Positions 15,105-22,048 of a stretch of DNA of 29,247 nucleotides are shown piece after piece. This DNA is from SIG607 sp045614505 (lineage in GTDB: Bacteria > Bacillota > Clostridia > Oscillospirales > Acutalibacteraceae). The stretch is from the NCBI GenBank assembly GCA_045614505.1, contig JAZLDA010000027.1, forward strand, positions 1 to 29,247. Direction: 5' to 3'. The number at the start of each line of letters is the position of its first letter. Position 1 is the stretch's first letter. The translations under genes and the position numbers were made by a program. The notes under the pieces were generated by a model, which saw nothing but the letters and a program-made list of their open reading frames with translations, made no database searches and was not told the origin of the DNA.

Positions 15105-16358
15105 TTATTTATTTCTCAATTTTTTTGAGAAGGCGTGAGCAATAAAGAAAAGTATGCTGCAGGCTACAGCAATTATAAAAGAAATTAAATATCCGGTGTT
15201 ATAATTCCCAAAAATGTCGAAAGATGAGTTTAAAAGCAGAGGACCAATGCCGGCGCCTGCATACATAACCGAAACAAAAATTCCTAAAACATCGTTATAC
15301 GCTCTGAAACCAAATAAATCGTTTGCGAAAAGGGCAAGCAATACCGTTTCAATAGGCACAGAAAAAGCAAAGACAATTGCAGAAAGAATTGCCAAAACCC
15401 TACCGAAGGGTGAGTTTTCTGTGAAAACAAACAGCAAGACTGAAAAAACGGCGGAAAAGTTACAAACACAGGCAGTAAGAACTATGCCGAATTTATCATA
15501 AAGAAAACCTGTGAAAAATTTAGAAAAGGCAAACATAACCGAAAAAACGCTGAGCACCGTAGCGGCAAAGCCCACGCTTATACCCTTATCGGTTAAACGG
15601 GCGGTAAAGCTTTCCAGCAAACCGTGAACCGACATTGTAAAAAACAAAATGTAAACAGCCATAATAATAAAGGAGGGAGATTTAAGGGCGGTTTTGGTGT
15701 CTACGCCCTCCCATTTAGGCTCGGAATCCTTTTGTTCTTTTTTTTCGTGAAGGCGGCTTTTGTCAGCTTCTTTATAAGAAAGCAAAAATATAATAAGAAA
15801 AACAAGTAAAATAACGGCTATAAGAAAATAGGCGTTCCTATAAGAAAAGGCGGTTTTTCCGCTGTATATAACGGGGGTAAATATCTGAGCGGCGACAGCG
15901 CCTCCAAGTCCGCTGGAGCAAAGAATAAAACCCATTATCGTACCAACATTCTTATTTGCCCATTTTCTGATTATCGTACTTACCACCGATGTGCCGGTCC
16001 AAGAAAGACCGATGCCCAAAAGAGTGCCCGAAACAAAAAACATATAAACATCGGAGGCAACCGCATTTATTAACATGGAGCATATAAGGGAAACAAATCC
16101 CCAAACAATCAGTTTTTTTGTTCCAAAGCGGGAAACCGCGCTGCCGAAAAATAGATTTACTATCGCTGAAGAAACAAAACAGCAGGTATAACTTATGGAA
16201 AAAACGCTTCGCTGAATGTCTAAAGCGTCGGTTACGGGAGCAAGGAAAATGTTCTTTCCGTTACTGCAAAAACCTGCGCCTAAAAATGTCATAAAAAAGC
16301 AAAGAGCGAAAATTATCCATTTGTAGTTTTGGTTGGTTTTCGGACAGATTTTTTTCAT
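15105..16358 (-). CDS. MFS transporter
   Basis: A 417-residue major facilitator with about 12 hydrophobic segments split by a charged central loop (KEADKSRLHEKKEQKD, near 200). The first-half loop FGSAVSRFGTKKLI corresponds to the MFS signature between segments 2 and 3. The early phrase NGKNIFLAPVTDAL and the layout resemble the monocarboxylate/oxalate-formate antiporter-like branch, but the substrate cannot be assigned. I start at the ATG at 16358 (MKKICPK) with GGTGA six bases upstream; a TTG four codons earlier lacks better support. It is a single gene with its own -10 and terminator. Confidence 0.8.
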   Translation of the reverse strand: MKKICPKTNQNYKWIIFALCFFMTFLGAGFCSNGKNIFLAPVTDALDIQRSVFSISYTCCFVSSAIVNLFFGSAVSRFGTKKLIVWGFVSLICSMLINAVASDVYMFFVSGTLLGIGLSWTGTSVVSTIIRKWANKNVGTIMGFILCSSGLGGAVAAQIFTPVIYSGKTAFSYRNAYFLIAVILLVFLIIFLLSYKEADKSRLHEKKEQKDSEPKWEGVDTKTALKSPSFIIMAVYILFFTMSVHGLLESFTARLTDKGISVGFAATVLSVFSVMFAFSKFFTGFLYDKFGIVLTACVCNFSAVFSVLLFVFTENSPFGRVLAILSAIVFAFSVPIETVLLALFANDLFGFRAYNDVLGIFVSVMYAGAGIGPLLLNSSFDIFGNYNTGYLISFIIAVACSILFFIAHAFSKKLRNK

Positions 16359-16423
16359 AAAAATCACCAAACTTCTTTTTTAAAGGTTTATCCTAAATTG
16401 TTGTTTGATATATTGATGCCTTG

Positions 16424-16429
16424 ATTATA
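16424..16429 (-). promoter_or_regulatory. -10 element upstream of the MFS gene
   Basis: A perfect TATAAT on the minus strand, about 65 bases before the start. The matching -35 region is weak (near CTAACTACAT). Confidence 0.4.
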
Positions 16430-16490
16430 CAATAAAAAAACTTAATGTAGTTAGCATTTTTTGCATTTAATTTAACATTTCTTTAGAACA

Positions 16491-16527
16491 AAGAAGCTGT
16501 GACCGAGCTTTTCGGGCACAGCTTCTT
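16491..16527 (-). terminator. Terminator of the PIG-L gene
   Basis: An 11-base stem AAGAAGCTGTG/CACAGCTTCTT encloses a smaller CCGA/TCGG stem. It is 3 bases from the PIG-L stop and is followed on the minus strand by TGTTCTAAAG. The U-tract is poor but the hairpin is strong. Confidence 0.65.
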
Positions 16528-16530
16528 AAA

Positions 16531-17376
16531 TTAAAATTCAAATATTTCTTTTCTGATTTCGTCGGTCAACTTTCCGCCGTAGGGAGAAAGACCGAAAGCC
16601 TCAGCATAGCGGATTTTGTTACCCTTTTCCTCGCCGTATTTTTCAATAAGCTCTTTTCTGAAGCGGGCTGCGGTTTTTGCGGAACGAATAGCATAACCTC
16701 TGGTTGCTGCCATAACCTCTTCATCGGTTGCACCCTTTTCTATATCCATACCGCAAAGCCATAAATAGCGCTCTTCGGGGTCGGTGGGAACGGTCTGGTG
16801 ATAGGTGTAGGGGAGCCATTCGTAAACCTGAGAAACATTAACATCTGCTATTTGCATCTTGATATCAATAACATCATCTACAGGAACAATAGCCTCTAAT
16901 TCAAAGGGAGGATTCTGGAAGCTGTCCTCATAGTACATAATTACGGGGGTGTCGGTCATTGCAGGAACATCGGGACACTCGTGAGGAACGATAAGCATAT
17001 AGGAAGCGTCCTGAACAAGAGTTCCTACTGCACGGTGGTCTGCGTGATAGTCGTTTTCTCTGTGAGAAATAATAACATCGGGGGAAAATTCTCTTATGTA
17101 ACGAATAAGTCTTCTTCTTGTCTCAAGGTCGGCAACGAGTGTGCAGTCGTTATTATCCCATACATCATAGGTAATACCCAGCATCTCTGCAACCTTTGCA
17201 GATTCTCCTGCTCTTCTCTTAACGGTTTCCTCGGGGGTCATAATGTGGTGACCGCCGCTGCCGTTACACATACTTAAAAAGCGTACGTCGTGGCCCTTTG
17301 CCTTTAATTTTGCGGTAATACCGCCGCAACGGAATTCGTTGTCGTCCTGGTGAGCGCCAATCATTAAAACTTTCAT
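16531..17376 (-). CDS. PIG-L/LmbE-family N-deacetylase
   Basis: A 281-residue zinc enzyme of the family of MshB and LmbE, which remove acetyl groups from N-acetylglucosamine-type sugars. The N-terminus reads GAHQDDNE (His8, Asp10, Asp11), a variant of the usual AHPDDE with Gln for Pro. A second zinc motif is His111-x2-His114 (NDYHADHRAVG). Length is typical. A specific substrate cannot be named. It has AAAGGAG before the ATG and a perfect consensus promoter at 17416-17444, divergent from the alcohol dehydrogenase promoter about 140 bases away. Confidence 0.85.
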   Translation of the reverse strand: MKVLMIGAHQDDNEFRCGGITAKLKAKGHDVRFLSMCNGSGGHHIMTPEETVKRRAGESAKVAEMLGITYDVWDNNDCTLVADLETRRRLIRYIREFSPDVIISHRENDYHADHRAVGTLVQDASYMLIVPHECPDVPAMTDTPVIMYYEDSFQNPPFELEAIVPVDDVIDIKMQIADVNVSQVYEWLPYTYHQTVPTDPEERYLWLCGMDIEKGATDEEVMAATRGYAIRSAKTAARFRKELIEKYGEEKGNKIRYAEAFGLSPYGGKLTDEIRKEIFEF

Positions 17377-17415
17377 AATAAGAACTCCTTTTTATGGATT
17401 TGTTTTTACACTGGG

Positions 17416-17444
17416 ATTATACCGCAAAGCATAATAATTGTCAA
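17416..17444 (-). promoter_or_regulatory. Perfect consensus sigma-A promoter of the PIG-L gene
   Basis: TTGACA (17439-17444), 17 bases, TATAAT (17416-17421) on the minus strand, about 40 bases before the start codon. All twelve consensus bases match. Confidence 0.85.
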
Positions 17445-17581
17445 TTATTAAATGATAGTTCTTTATATAAAATGTATATCATAAAAAAGCATAGCGGAAA
17501 GGGATATTTAAGGAATGTTATTTTTTTCTTGTTAAAGGTGATATATGTATTAAAGTTTTTAATTCTGCTAAAGGTCAGTCA

Positions 17582-17610
17582 TTGACAAAGGAAAAAAATT
17601 GTGATAAAAT
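17582..17610 (+). promoter_or_regulatory. Sigma-A promoter of the alcohol dehydrogenase gene
   Basis: TTGACA (17582-17587), 17 bases, TAAAAT (17605-17610). AAAGGAG (17631-17637) then precedes the ATG by 9 bases. Confidence 0.85.
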
Positions 17611-17646
17611 AATTATGTTAAAAATTAAACAAAGGAGCGAATCACT

Positions 17647-18759
17647 ATGGCAGAATTCAAAATCCCAGAAAAAGCAAGAGTTGCTGTTTTAACCGGCGAG
17701 AAGAAGATTGATATTTTAACTCTTCCCGTTCCCGAAATCGGCGACGATGAAGTACTTGTAAAGGTTGAGCAGACCGGTATTTGCGGTACCGACGTTCACG
17801 AGTACAAGGGCGACCCATTCGGTTACATTCCTGTAGAGCTTGGTCACGAGGGTACAGGTACTGTTGTAAAGCTTGGTAAGAATGTTACTACCGACTATTA
17901 CGGCAAGCCCCTTAAGGTTGGCGACAAAATCGTTACAGGTCTTAAGCCCTGCGGCGTTTGCGACACCTGTAAGAATGACCCTGAGCACATTCATCTTTGC
18001 CCCGGCGGCGAAATCTTCGGACTTATGCCCGGCGAAGAGGCTTACAAGAACTTCAATGGTTGGTTTGGCGAGTACATAAAGGTAAATGCCGGCGGCGTTA
18101 TCTTCAATGTTAGCGATATGGATGTTGACCTTCGTACACTTATTGAGCCCACAGCTGTTATCGTACACGCTGTTGAGCAGGCTAAGCAGATTTTCAACTT
18201 CAAGCAGGGTTCTTACGTATTAGTACAGGGCTGCGGTCCTATTGGTCTTCTCCTTCTTGCTATGGTTCGTACAATGGGTGTTCGCAATATCATTGCTGTT
18301 GACGGCGACAACCAGCGTCTCGAGATGGCTAAGAAGCTTGGCGCTGCTTATACCGTAAACTTCATGGAAGAGGATGCAATTGCTAAGGTTATGGAAATTT
18401 CCGGCACAGGTGCTGAAATGGCATTCCAGTGCACAGGTTCTCCCAAGGCTGCAAGCACCATTTGGAAATATGTTCGCCGTGGCGGCGCTATGTGCGAGCT
18501 TGGCTTCTTCGTAGATAACGGTGACACTACATACAATCCTCACCAGGATATCTGCAACAAGGAAATCAAGGTTATCGGTTCTTGGACCTATCAGGCTAAG
18601 GACTGGATGCAGGCTTGCGACGTGCTCAAAGAAGCACAGAAGGACGGTCTGCCTGTAGAGGAACTCTTAAGCCACAAGTATGCTCTTGCCGATATTAACG
18701 AGGCAATGGAAATGAACATCAGCATGAAGGGCTTAAAGATTGTTGTAATGGGCGAATAA
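17647..18759 (+). CDS. Zinc-dependent medium-chain alcohol/polyol dehydrogenase
   Basis: A 370-residue enzyme of the threonine/sorbitol dehydrogenase type that oxidises a secondary alcohol with NAD(P). The catalytic zinc site is Cys46 (GICGTD), His67-Glu68 (GHEG) and probably Glu167 (LIEPTA). The structural zinc uses Cys102, 105, 108 and 118. The Rossmann motif is GCGPIG (195-200), and Asp-Gly-Asp follows the next strand (AVDGDN), suggesting NAD. The substrate is unknown. Codon choice differs from neighbours: AAG far outnumbers AAA and GGC/GAC are frequent, as in highly expressed genes. It is a single-gene unit with a strong promoter and terminator. Confidence 0.85.
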   Translation: MAEFKIPEKARVAVLTGEKKIDILTLPVPEIGDDEVLVKVEQTGICGTDVHEYKGDPFGYIPVELGHEGTGTVVKLGKNVTTDYYGKPLKVGDKIVTGLKPCGVCDTCKNDPEHIHLCPGGEIFGLMPGEEAYKNFNGWFGEYIKVNAGGVIFNVSDMDVDLRTLIEPTAVIVHAVEQAKQIFNFKQGSYVLVQGCGPIGLLLLAMVRTMGVRNIIAVDGDNQRLEMAKKLGAAYTVNFMEEDAIAKVMEISGTGAEMAFQCTGSPKAASTIWKYVRRGGAMCELGFFVDNGDTTYNPHQDICNKEIKVIGSWTYQAKDWMQACDVLKEAQKDGLPVEELLSHKYALADINEAMEMNISMKGLKIVVMGE

Positions 18760-18778
18760 TTAAGTCATAAAATAACAC

Positions 18779-18816
18779 AAACGGAGACACTTCACAAAGA
18801 AGTTGTCTCCGTTTTT
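18779..18816. terminator. Terminator of the dehydrogenase gene, shared with xre
   Basis: An 11-base stem AAACGGAGACA/TGTCTCCGTTT continues inward with CTTC/GAAG and is followed by TTTTTC on the plus strand. On the minus strand it can also end the convergent XRE transcript. Confidence 0.9.
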
Positions 18817-18822
18817 CTTGAT

Positions 18823-19158
18823 TTAACGAAACACTTTTGGGCAGTTACTCCAGAAAGCGTGCGCCACTTTCTGCAAATTTTCGGTTGACATTTCAGGCAT
18901 ATTGAAAATTTTATGATTCAACCTAATCATTTCCCGAAGTCCGAAATTGCCCGTAAGTATATATTCAATACTGCAGTCTAATTGGTTGCAGATTTTTAAA
19001 GCCTCATCAATACCTATTGCTTTTTCTCCCCGTTCCATCATTTTAACAGATGAAACAGGTACTCCTGCCCGTTCCGCAAGCTCTCTGCGGGACAAAAAAT
19101 CACGGGTACGGCATTGAAATAGCCTTTCTCCTACTTGTTCTAAGTATGTTTTTTCCAT
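18823..19158 (-). CDS. XRE-family helix-turn-helix regulator
   Basis: A 111-residue protein whose first two thirds form an HTH_XRE domain: VGERLFQCRTRDFLSRRELAERAG, VPVSSVKMMERGEKA as recognition region, then IDEALKICNQLDCSIEYILTG. The last third (about 75-111) is predicted helical and has no recognised domain. Such small regulators often bind their own promoter. AAAGGAAG (19167-19174) gives a good ribosome site. No toxin partner or phage gene is adjacent. The 5' side is unusual: a strong promoter drives a structured RNA that ends in a terminator only 33 bases before the start codon, so expression may need readthrough. Confidence 0.85.
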   Translation of the reverse strand: MEKTYLEQVGERLFQCRTRDFLSRRELAERAGVPVSSVKMMERGEKAIGIDEALKICNQLDCSIEYILTGNFGLREMIRLNHKIFNMPEMSTENLQKVAHAFWSNCPKVFR

Positions 19159-19190
19159 TGTTTTATCTTCCTTTCGGTGTTAATTCGCAC

Positions 19191-19221
19191 AATAAAAAAG
19201 TGCGCAGCAGAGCCACGCACT
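19191..19221 (-). terminator. Terminator/attenuator hairpin before the XRE gene
   Basis: On the minus strand AGTGCG and CGCACT form a 6-base stem followed by TTTTTTATT. Its loop contains GGCTCTGCT, which can instead pair with AGCGGAGCC just upstream (19233-19241) over 9 positions, one a G-U pair. The two pairings exclude each other. Confidence 0.65.
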
Positions 19222-19357
19222 GAAAAACACTCGGCTCCGCTTGTTGCAACACAAATCCAATATAACACAATGATGGTTATGATGAAATAGAGCCTGTGCT
19301 TTTACCAAAAGGAAAAATGCACAACCCACCATTATATTATATCAATTTGTGTTGCAA
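19191..19357 (-). ncRNA. Structured RNA of about 165 nt (leader or free-standing)
   Basis: Read on the minus strand the RNA opens with TTGCAACACAAAT, which pairs perfectly with ATTTGTGTTGCAA 114 bases further on (plus 19345-19357 and 19244-19256). After a 2/3-base internal loop a further 17 positions pair (19326-19342 with 19260-19276), three of them G-U only in the minus sense. The interior has a TGTGC...GCACA hairpin (19295-19323) and a free GGCTCT (19289-19294). The promoter at 19362-19390 puts the start within a few bases of the stem foot, and an intrinsic terminator ends it. This is a well-bounded RNA gene or leader. I cannot match it to a known class. Confidence 0.6.
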
Positions 19358-19361
19358 TAAT

Positions 19362-19390
19362 ATTATATCCTGTTTTGTACTGTTTGTAAA
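19362..19390 (-). promoter_or_regulatory. Sigma-A promoter of the structured RNA/XRE unit
   Basis: The minus strand reads TTTACA (19385-19390), exactly 17 bases, and TATAAT (19362-19367). The predicted start lies near 19355-19358, at the foot of the long stem. Confidence 0.75.
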
Positions 19391-19418
19391 GACCTTTGCT
19401 TTTTCTTTGCATAAAAAG

Positions 19419-19445
19419 AGGCACACTTCGTAAGGAAGTGTGCCT
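19419..19445 (-). terminator. Terminator of the PHP gene
   Basis: A perfect 11-base stem AGGCACACTTC/GAAGTGTGCCT with a 5-base loop, followed on the minus strand by CTTTTTATG. It lies 11 bases after the PHP stop codon. Confidence 0.92.
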
Positions 19446-19455
19446 GAAAGCAAAA

Positions 19456-20340
19456 TCATCTGTTTACCTTGCTGTTTTTAAGCTCTAAGAAATATTCATA
19501 GGGGACTCCGCAGGATAAAGGCTCTATGTAGTGAGGGCTTGATTTTGGGTCTTCGTAGGTCTCATACATTCCGCCGCAAAGTCCTGAGTGGTCGCTTCCT
19601 CCGCCCATGAACAAACCTTTTTCGGTACATATTTTAAATGCCTCTTCCCGTTCTGCTTCGGTAAGGTCAGCGTGCCATACCTCAAGTCCGTCAAGACCCA
19701 TTTCCAGTAGGGTATCGATATATTGGAACTGTCCGCTGGGGTGAGCGACAAGAATAATACCGCCCGCTCTGTGAACAAGGTCAATAATCTCGTCTACCTG
19801 CAGAAATTCATAAGGAAGCTCTACTTCGTAACGGCGGGGTCCGAAGAAGCTATCAAAAAACTGATTGTAATCCTTATCGGTGACCAGTCCCTTTGACTTC
19901 ATTGCTCTGAAAAGATGCTCGTTGCAAAGCCAGGTAATATCACCGTTATATTCTAAGACTTCCTCCCAGGTTATCCCCGTAAGCTTTCCTTCTGCAACTC
20001 CGCGGTCGAAGCAATGCTTTGTCTGGAAGGTCTCGTTTACGCTGAGCTTTTCCAGATAGTCCTTCATTTCGGGATACTCGGGGTCAAAATTAAAGGCAAC
20101 CAGATGGAAATAACCGTTTTTCAGCAGAGGAGAGTTGGAGGTGAATTCAACGCCGTAGATATAATCGAGCCCTTCCTTTTCGCAAGCCGCTTTAAGATGA
20201 GGCCAAGCCGAAGCGGTGTCGTGGTCAGTAATGGCAAAAGCCTTATATCCCTCAGCTTTTGCTATCTTAACGATTTCCTCTGGGGTGTATTTTCCGTCAG
20301 AGTGGGTACAGTGGGAGTGAAGATTTGCATAAAATTCCAT
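19456..20340 (-). CDS. PHP-domain metal-dependent phosphoesterase
   Basis: A 294-residue member of the polymerase and histidinol phosphatase (PHP) superfamily. Metal ligands are visible in order: His8-x-His10 with Asp15 (LHSHCTHSDG), Asp39-His40 (ITDHDT), Glu65 (GVEFTS), His200 (VAHPSG) and Asp250-His251 (GGSDHSG). Stand-alone bacterial members hydrolyse phosphoesters such as 3',5'-bisphosphates or RNA 5' ends (YciV/RnaAM-like); which applies is not clear. It has an AAAGGAGG ribosome site, a consensus promoter (20381-20409) and its own terminator. Confidence 0.88.
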   Translation of the reverse strand: MEFYANLHSHCTHSDGKYTPEEIVKIAKAEGYKAFAITDHDTASAWPHLKAACEKEGLDYIYGVEFTSNSPLLKNGYFHLVAFNFDPEYPEMKDYLEKLSVNETFQTKHCFDRGVAEGKLTGITWEEVLEYNGDITWLCNEHLFRAMKSKGLVTDKDYNQFFDSFFGPRRYEVELPYEFLQVDEIIDLVHRAGGIILVAHPSGQFQYIDTLLEMGLDGLEVWHADLTEAEREEAFKICTEKGLFMGGGSDHSGLCGGMYETYEDPKSSPHYIEPLSCGVPYEYFLELKNSKVNR

Positions 20341-20380
20341 AAAAAACAGCCTCCTTTAAAAAGGATAATTTACGAAGACA

Positions 20381-20409
20381 ATTATATCAGTACGCCACAC
20401 CAAAGTCAA
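20381..20409 (-). promoter_or_regulatory. Sigma-A promoter of the PHP gene
   Basis: TTGACT (20404-20409), 17 bases, TATAAT (20381-20386) on the minus strand, 40 bases before the ATG. The hairpin array begins ten bases upstream of the -35. Confidence 0.82.
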
Positions 20410-20418
20410 CATACAGAT

Positions 20419-20523
20419 GTATATCATCATTGCGAAAGCATATAAAGCCTACGGCTGATGATATACACGCTTTGCGTGATGATATACGCCTTACGGCGAT
20501 GATATACCATTGCTTTCGCAATG
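20419..20523. repeat. Array of small hairpins separated by GATGATATAC
   Basis: GATGATATAC occurs at 20457-20466, 20478-20487 and 20498-20507, and inverted (GTATATCATC) at 20419-20428. Each gap is a tiny hairpin: ACGC-TTT-GCGT, GCC-TTAC-GGC, CATTGC-TTTC-GCAATG (20508-20523), and AGCC-TAC-GGCT before the first direct copy. The outermost hairpin on the right mirrors CATTGCGAAAGCA on the left, giving the element inverted ends. The period is 20-21 bases. It sits between the PHP promoter and the tRNA terminator. Confidence 0.8.
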
Positions 20524-20527
20524 GATA

Positions 20528-20559
20528 AAAAAACGACTTGTGAAAACAAGTCGTTTTTT
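20528..20559 (-). terminator. Terminator of tRNA-Arg
   Basis: A 13-base stem AAAAAACGACTTG/CAAGTCGTTTTTT with a 6-base loop begins at the tRNA 3' end. On the minus strand it is followed by TTTTTTTATCC. Confidence 0.92.
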
Positions 20560-20635
20560 GGCGCGCTGTAAGAGATTCGAACTCCTGGCCTTTTGGTCCG
20601 TAGCCAAACGCTCTATCCAGCTGAGCTAACAGCGC
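20559..20635 (-). tRNA. tRNA-Arg, anticodon ACG
   Basis: A complete 77-base cloverleaf with encoded CCA. The acceptor stem is GCGCTGT/ACAGCGC with discriminator G. The D stem is GCTC/GAGC around AGCTGGATA. The anticodon stem TTTGG/CCAAA has loop CTACGGA, giving ACG at 34-36. The variable loop has five bases, and the T arm is AGGAG-TTCGAAT-CTCTT with one G-T pair. A34 is the standard TadA target, and tadA is at 2884-3327. It has its own promoter and terminator. Confidence 0.97.
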
Positions 20636-20655
20636 ACAAATTCCGTTGCCAAGAT

Positions 20656-20684
20656 ATGATACCACAACAAAGACAAAAAATCAA
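20656..20684 (-). promoter_or_regulatory. Promoter of tRNA-Arg
   Basis: TTGATT (20679-20684), 17 bases, TATCAT (20656-20661) on the minus strand, about 14 bases from expected start to mature 5' end. Confidence 0.7.
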
Positions 20685-20723
20685 GTCCTAATTTTGTAAA
20701 TTATAAAAAACTTCGGTCGGATA

Positions 20724-20729
20724 TATAAT
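20724..20729 (+). promoter_or_regulatory. Possible -10 of the DUF3048 gene
   Basis: TATAAT, with a second overlapping TATAAT at 20729-20734. The -35 at the matching place is only TTATAA. The leader would be very short. Confidence 0.35.
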
Positions 20730-20751
20730 ATAATGGTAGGTGAAAAAGAAA

Positions 20752-21756
20752 ATGATTAAAAAATATATATGTTTTATTTTGTCCGTTTGTTTGCTTTTTT
20801 CTCTTTGTGCTTGTGGTGGTGAGAATAAGACTAATCAGCCCAACGATTCTTCTTTACCTGAGGCACAGCATGTAAAAAATCCTTTCACAGGAGAAGAAAT
20901 TGCAAAAGAAAAGGAGTCTCTTCGTCCTGTGGCGGTGGTTATAAATAACCTTAACTCAGCGCAAAAAGTACAGACCGGTGTGGCAGGGGCAGATATCGTT
21001 TACGAAACCGAGGTAGAGGGCGGAATTACCCGCCTTTTAGCGGTATATAAGGATATAGAAAAGGCAAATTTGTTTGGCAGTATCCGTTCCGCAAGAGTGG
21101 TATTTGCCTCTCTTGCTATTTCCCACGGGGCAATATTTGTCCATCACGGCATTGACCCGAATTACGCCGCCGATTATGTAAGGAAAAATAATATCACAGA
21201 TTTTGATACCAATAAGAAACCTTTCTCTTCTTATGCTTTCAGAAAAAATAACGGTATGAATTCTGAACACACGGTATACTCTTCTCCCGAACTTTTAACA
21301 GAGGGTTTCAACAAAACTGATATTGTAACAACGACCGAATCCAATGCCTCTTGGTGCTCATTCAGTGAAAGCGAAAGGGTGCCTGCAGAGGGTACGGCAG
21401 GGGAAATTTCGGTGAAATTCTCGGCTTCATATATAAGTAAATTCGTTTTTGACCAAAAAACCGGGCTTTATACTAAAAATTCCGCAAAGGCAGAAAACAG
21501 CGATTATGTGTCAGGCGCGCCTTATACATTTAAAAATGTTTTCGTTCTGAAGACCGATATTTCTTTTTATCCCGATTTAAGTCACAGAAAAATAGATTTA
21601 AACGGCGGAGAAGGATATTATTACTCACTGGGCGGATATGAAAAAATAATATGGAAAAAAGAAAACAACGCACCTATAAAATTTTTCACTCCCGACGGTG
21701 CAGAGCTTAAAGTAAACAAGGGAAACAGTTGGGTGTGCATAACACAAAAACCGTAA
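20752..21756 (+). CDS. DUF3048 (YerB-like) lipoprotein
   Basis: A 334-residue exported lipoprotein. The N-terminus is basic, then hydrophobic, and ends in a lipobox Leu18-Cys-Ala-Cys21 followed by GGENKTNQPND. The DUF3048/YerB features follow: NPFTGEE, RPVAVVINNLNSAQKVQTGVAGADIVYETEVEGGITRLLAVY, IGSIRSAR-like GSIRSARVVF, and the C-terminal ITQKP. The family is common in Firmicutes; its biochemical role is not established. I start at the ATG at 20752, which has AGGTG nine bases upstream, rather than a GTG at 20740. The stop codon lies inside the terminator shared with spoIIID. Confidence 0.85.
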   Translation: MIKKYICFILSVCLLFSLCACGGENKTNQPNDSSLPEAQHVKNPFTGEEIAKEKESLRPVAVVINNLNSAQKVQTGVAGADIVYETEVEGGITRLLAVYKDIEKANLFGSIRSARVVFASLAISHGAIFVHHGIDPNYAADYVRKNNITDFDTNKKPFSSYAFRKNNGMNSEHTVYSSPELLTEGFNKTDIVTTTESNASWCSFSESERVPAEGTAGEISVKFSASYISKFVFDQKTGLYTKNSAKAENSDYVSGAPYTFKNVFVLKTDISFYPDLSHRKIDLNGGEGYYYSLGGYEKIIWKKENNAPIKFFTPDGAELKVNKGNSWVCITQKP

Positions 21757-21774
21757 GATTTTCTTACGGTTTTT
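21746..21774. terminator. Bidirectional terminator shared by DUF3048 gene and spoIIID
   Basis: A perfect 13-base stem AAAAACCGTAAGA/TCTTACGGTTTTT with a TTT loop. The stop codons of both convergent genes lie in its two arms. Confidence 0.93.
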
Positions 21775-22021
21775 TCTCAAGTAAATATTTTTGCTTTGTT
21801 GCAATGCCTCCTCGGATATGCCGTTCTTCCTTGTTTTTCTGCAGTACCCTGCGCACATCCTCGTAAAGGGTGGGAAGAGTAACTTTAAGTCGGTCGGTAA
21901 CGTCCTTATGTACTGTGGATTTGCTTATCTTAAAAACCGCCGCCGTGGCACGCACCGTCGCCCCGGTGTCCACAATATATTCTCCAAGTATTATAGCTCT
22001 GTCGCGGGAATTTTCTTTCAT
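21764..22021 (-). CDS. spoIIID: Stage III sporulation regulator SpoIIID
   Basis: SpoIIID is the mother-cell DNA-binding regulator acting after sigma-E, turning sigma-E genes on or off and helping make sigma-K. The 85-residue sequence matches it along its whole length: RDRAIILGEYIVDTGATVRATA, helix-turn-helix FKISKSTVHKDVTDRL (about 30-45), and the basic RHIRGGIATKQKY near the C-terminus that contacts DNA. AGGAG precedes the ATG, and a sigma-E-type promoter is at 22049-22077, as in B. subtilis. It converges on the DUF3048 gene with seven bases between stops. This is strong evidence for a sporulating host. Confidence 0.94.
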   Translation of the reverse strand: MKENSRDRAIILGEYIVDTGATVRATAAVFKISKSTVHKDVTDRLKVTLPTLYEDVRRVLQKNKEERHIRGGIATKQKYLLEKKP

Positions 22022-22048
22022 ACAATCAACTCCTGAGAGGTTTAGTTA

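Noticed and set aside
17394..17585. Plus-strand open frame of 63 codons in the gap before the dehydrogenase
   Set aside because: It overlaps the PIG-L promoter, has no ribosome site, and its AT-rich product looks random.
18823..19158. Toxin-antitoxin pair
   Set aside because: The XRE protein has no adjacent small toxin gene on either strand.
19244..19357. 6S RNA or retron RNA identity for the structured element
   Set aside because: It lacks the length and large central bubble of 6S RNA, and there is no reverse transcriptase beside it for a retron.
20419..20523. CRISPR array reading of the GATGATATAC repeats
   Set aside because: The repeat is only 10 bases, the gaps are 10-11 base hairpins rather than unique spacers, one copy is inverted, and no cas genes are near.
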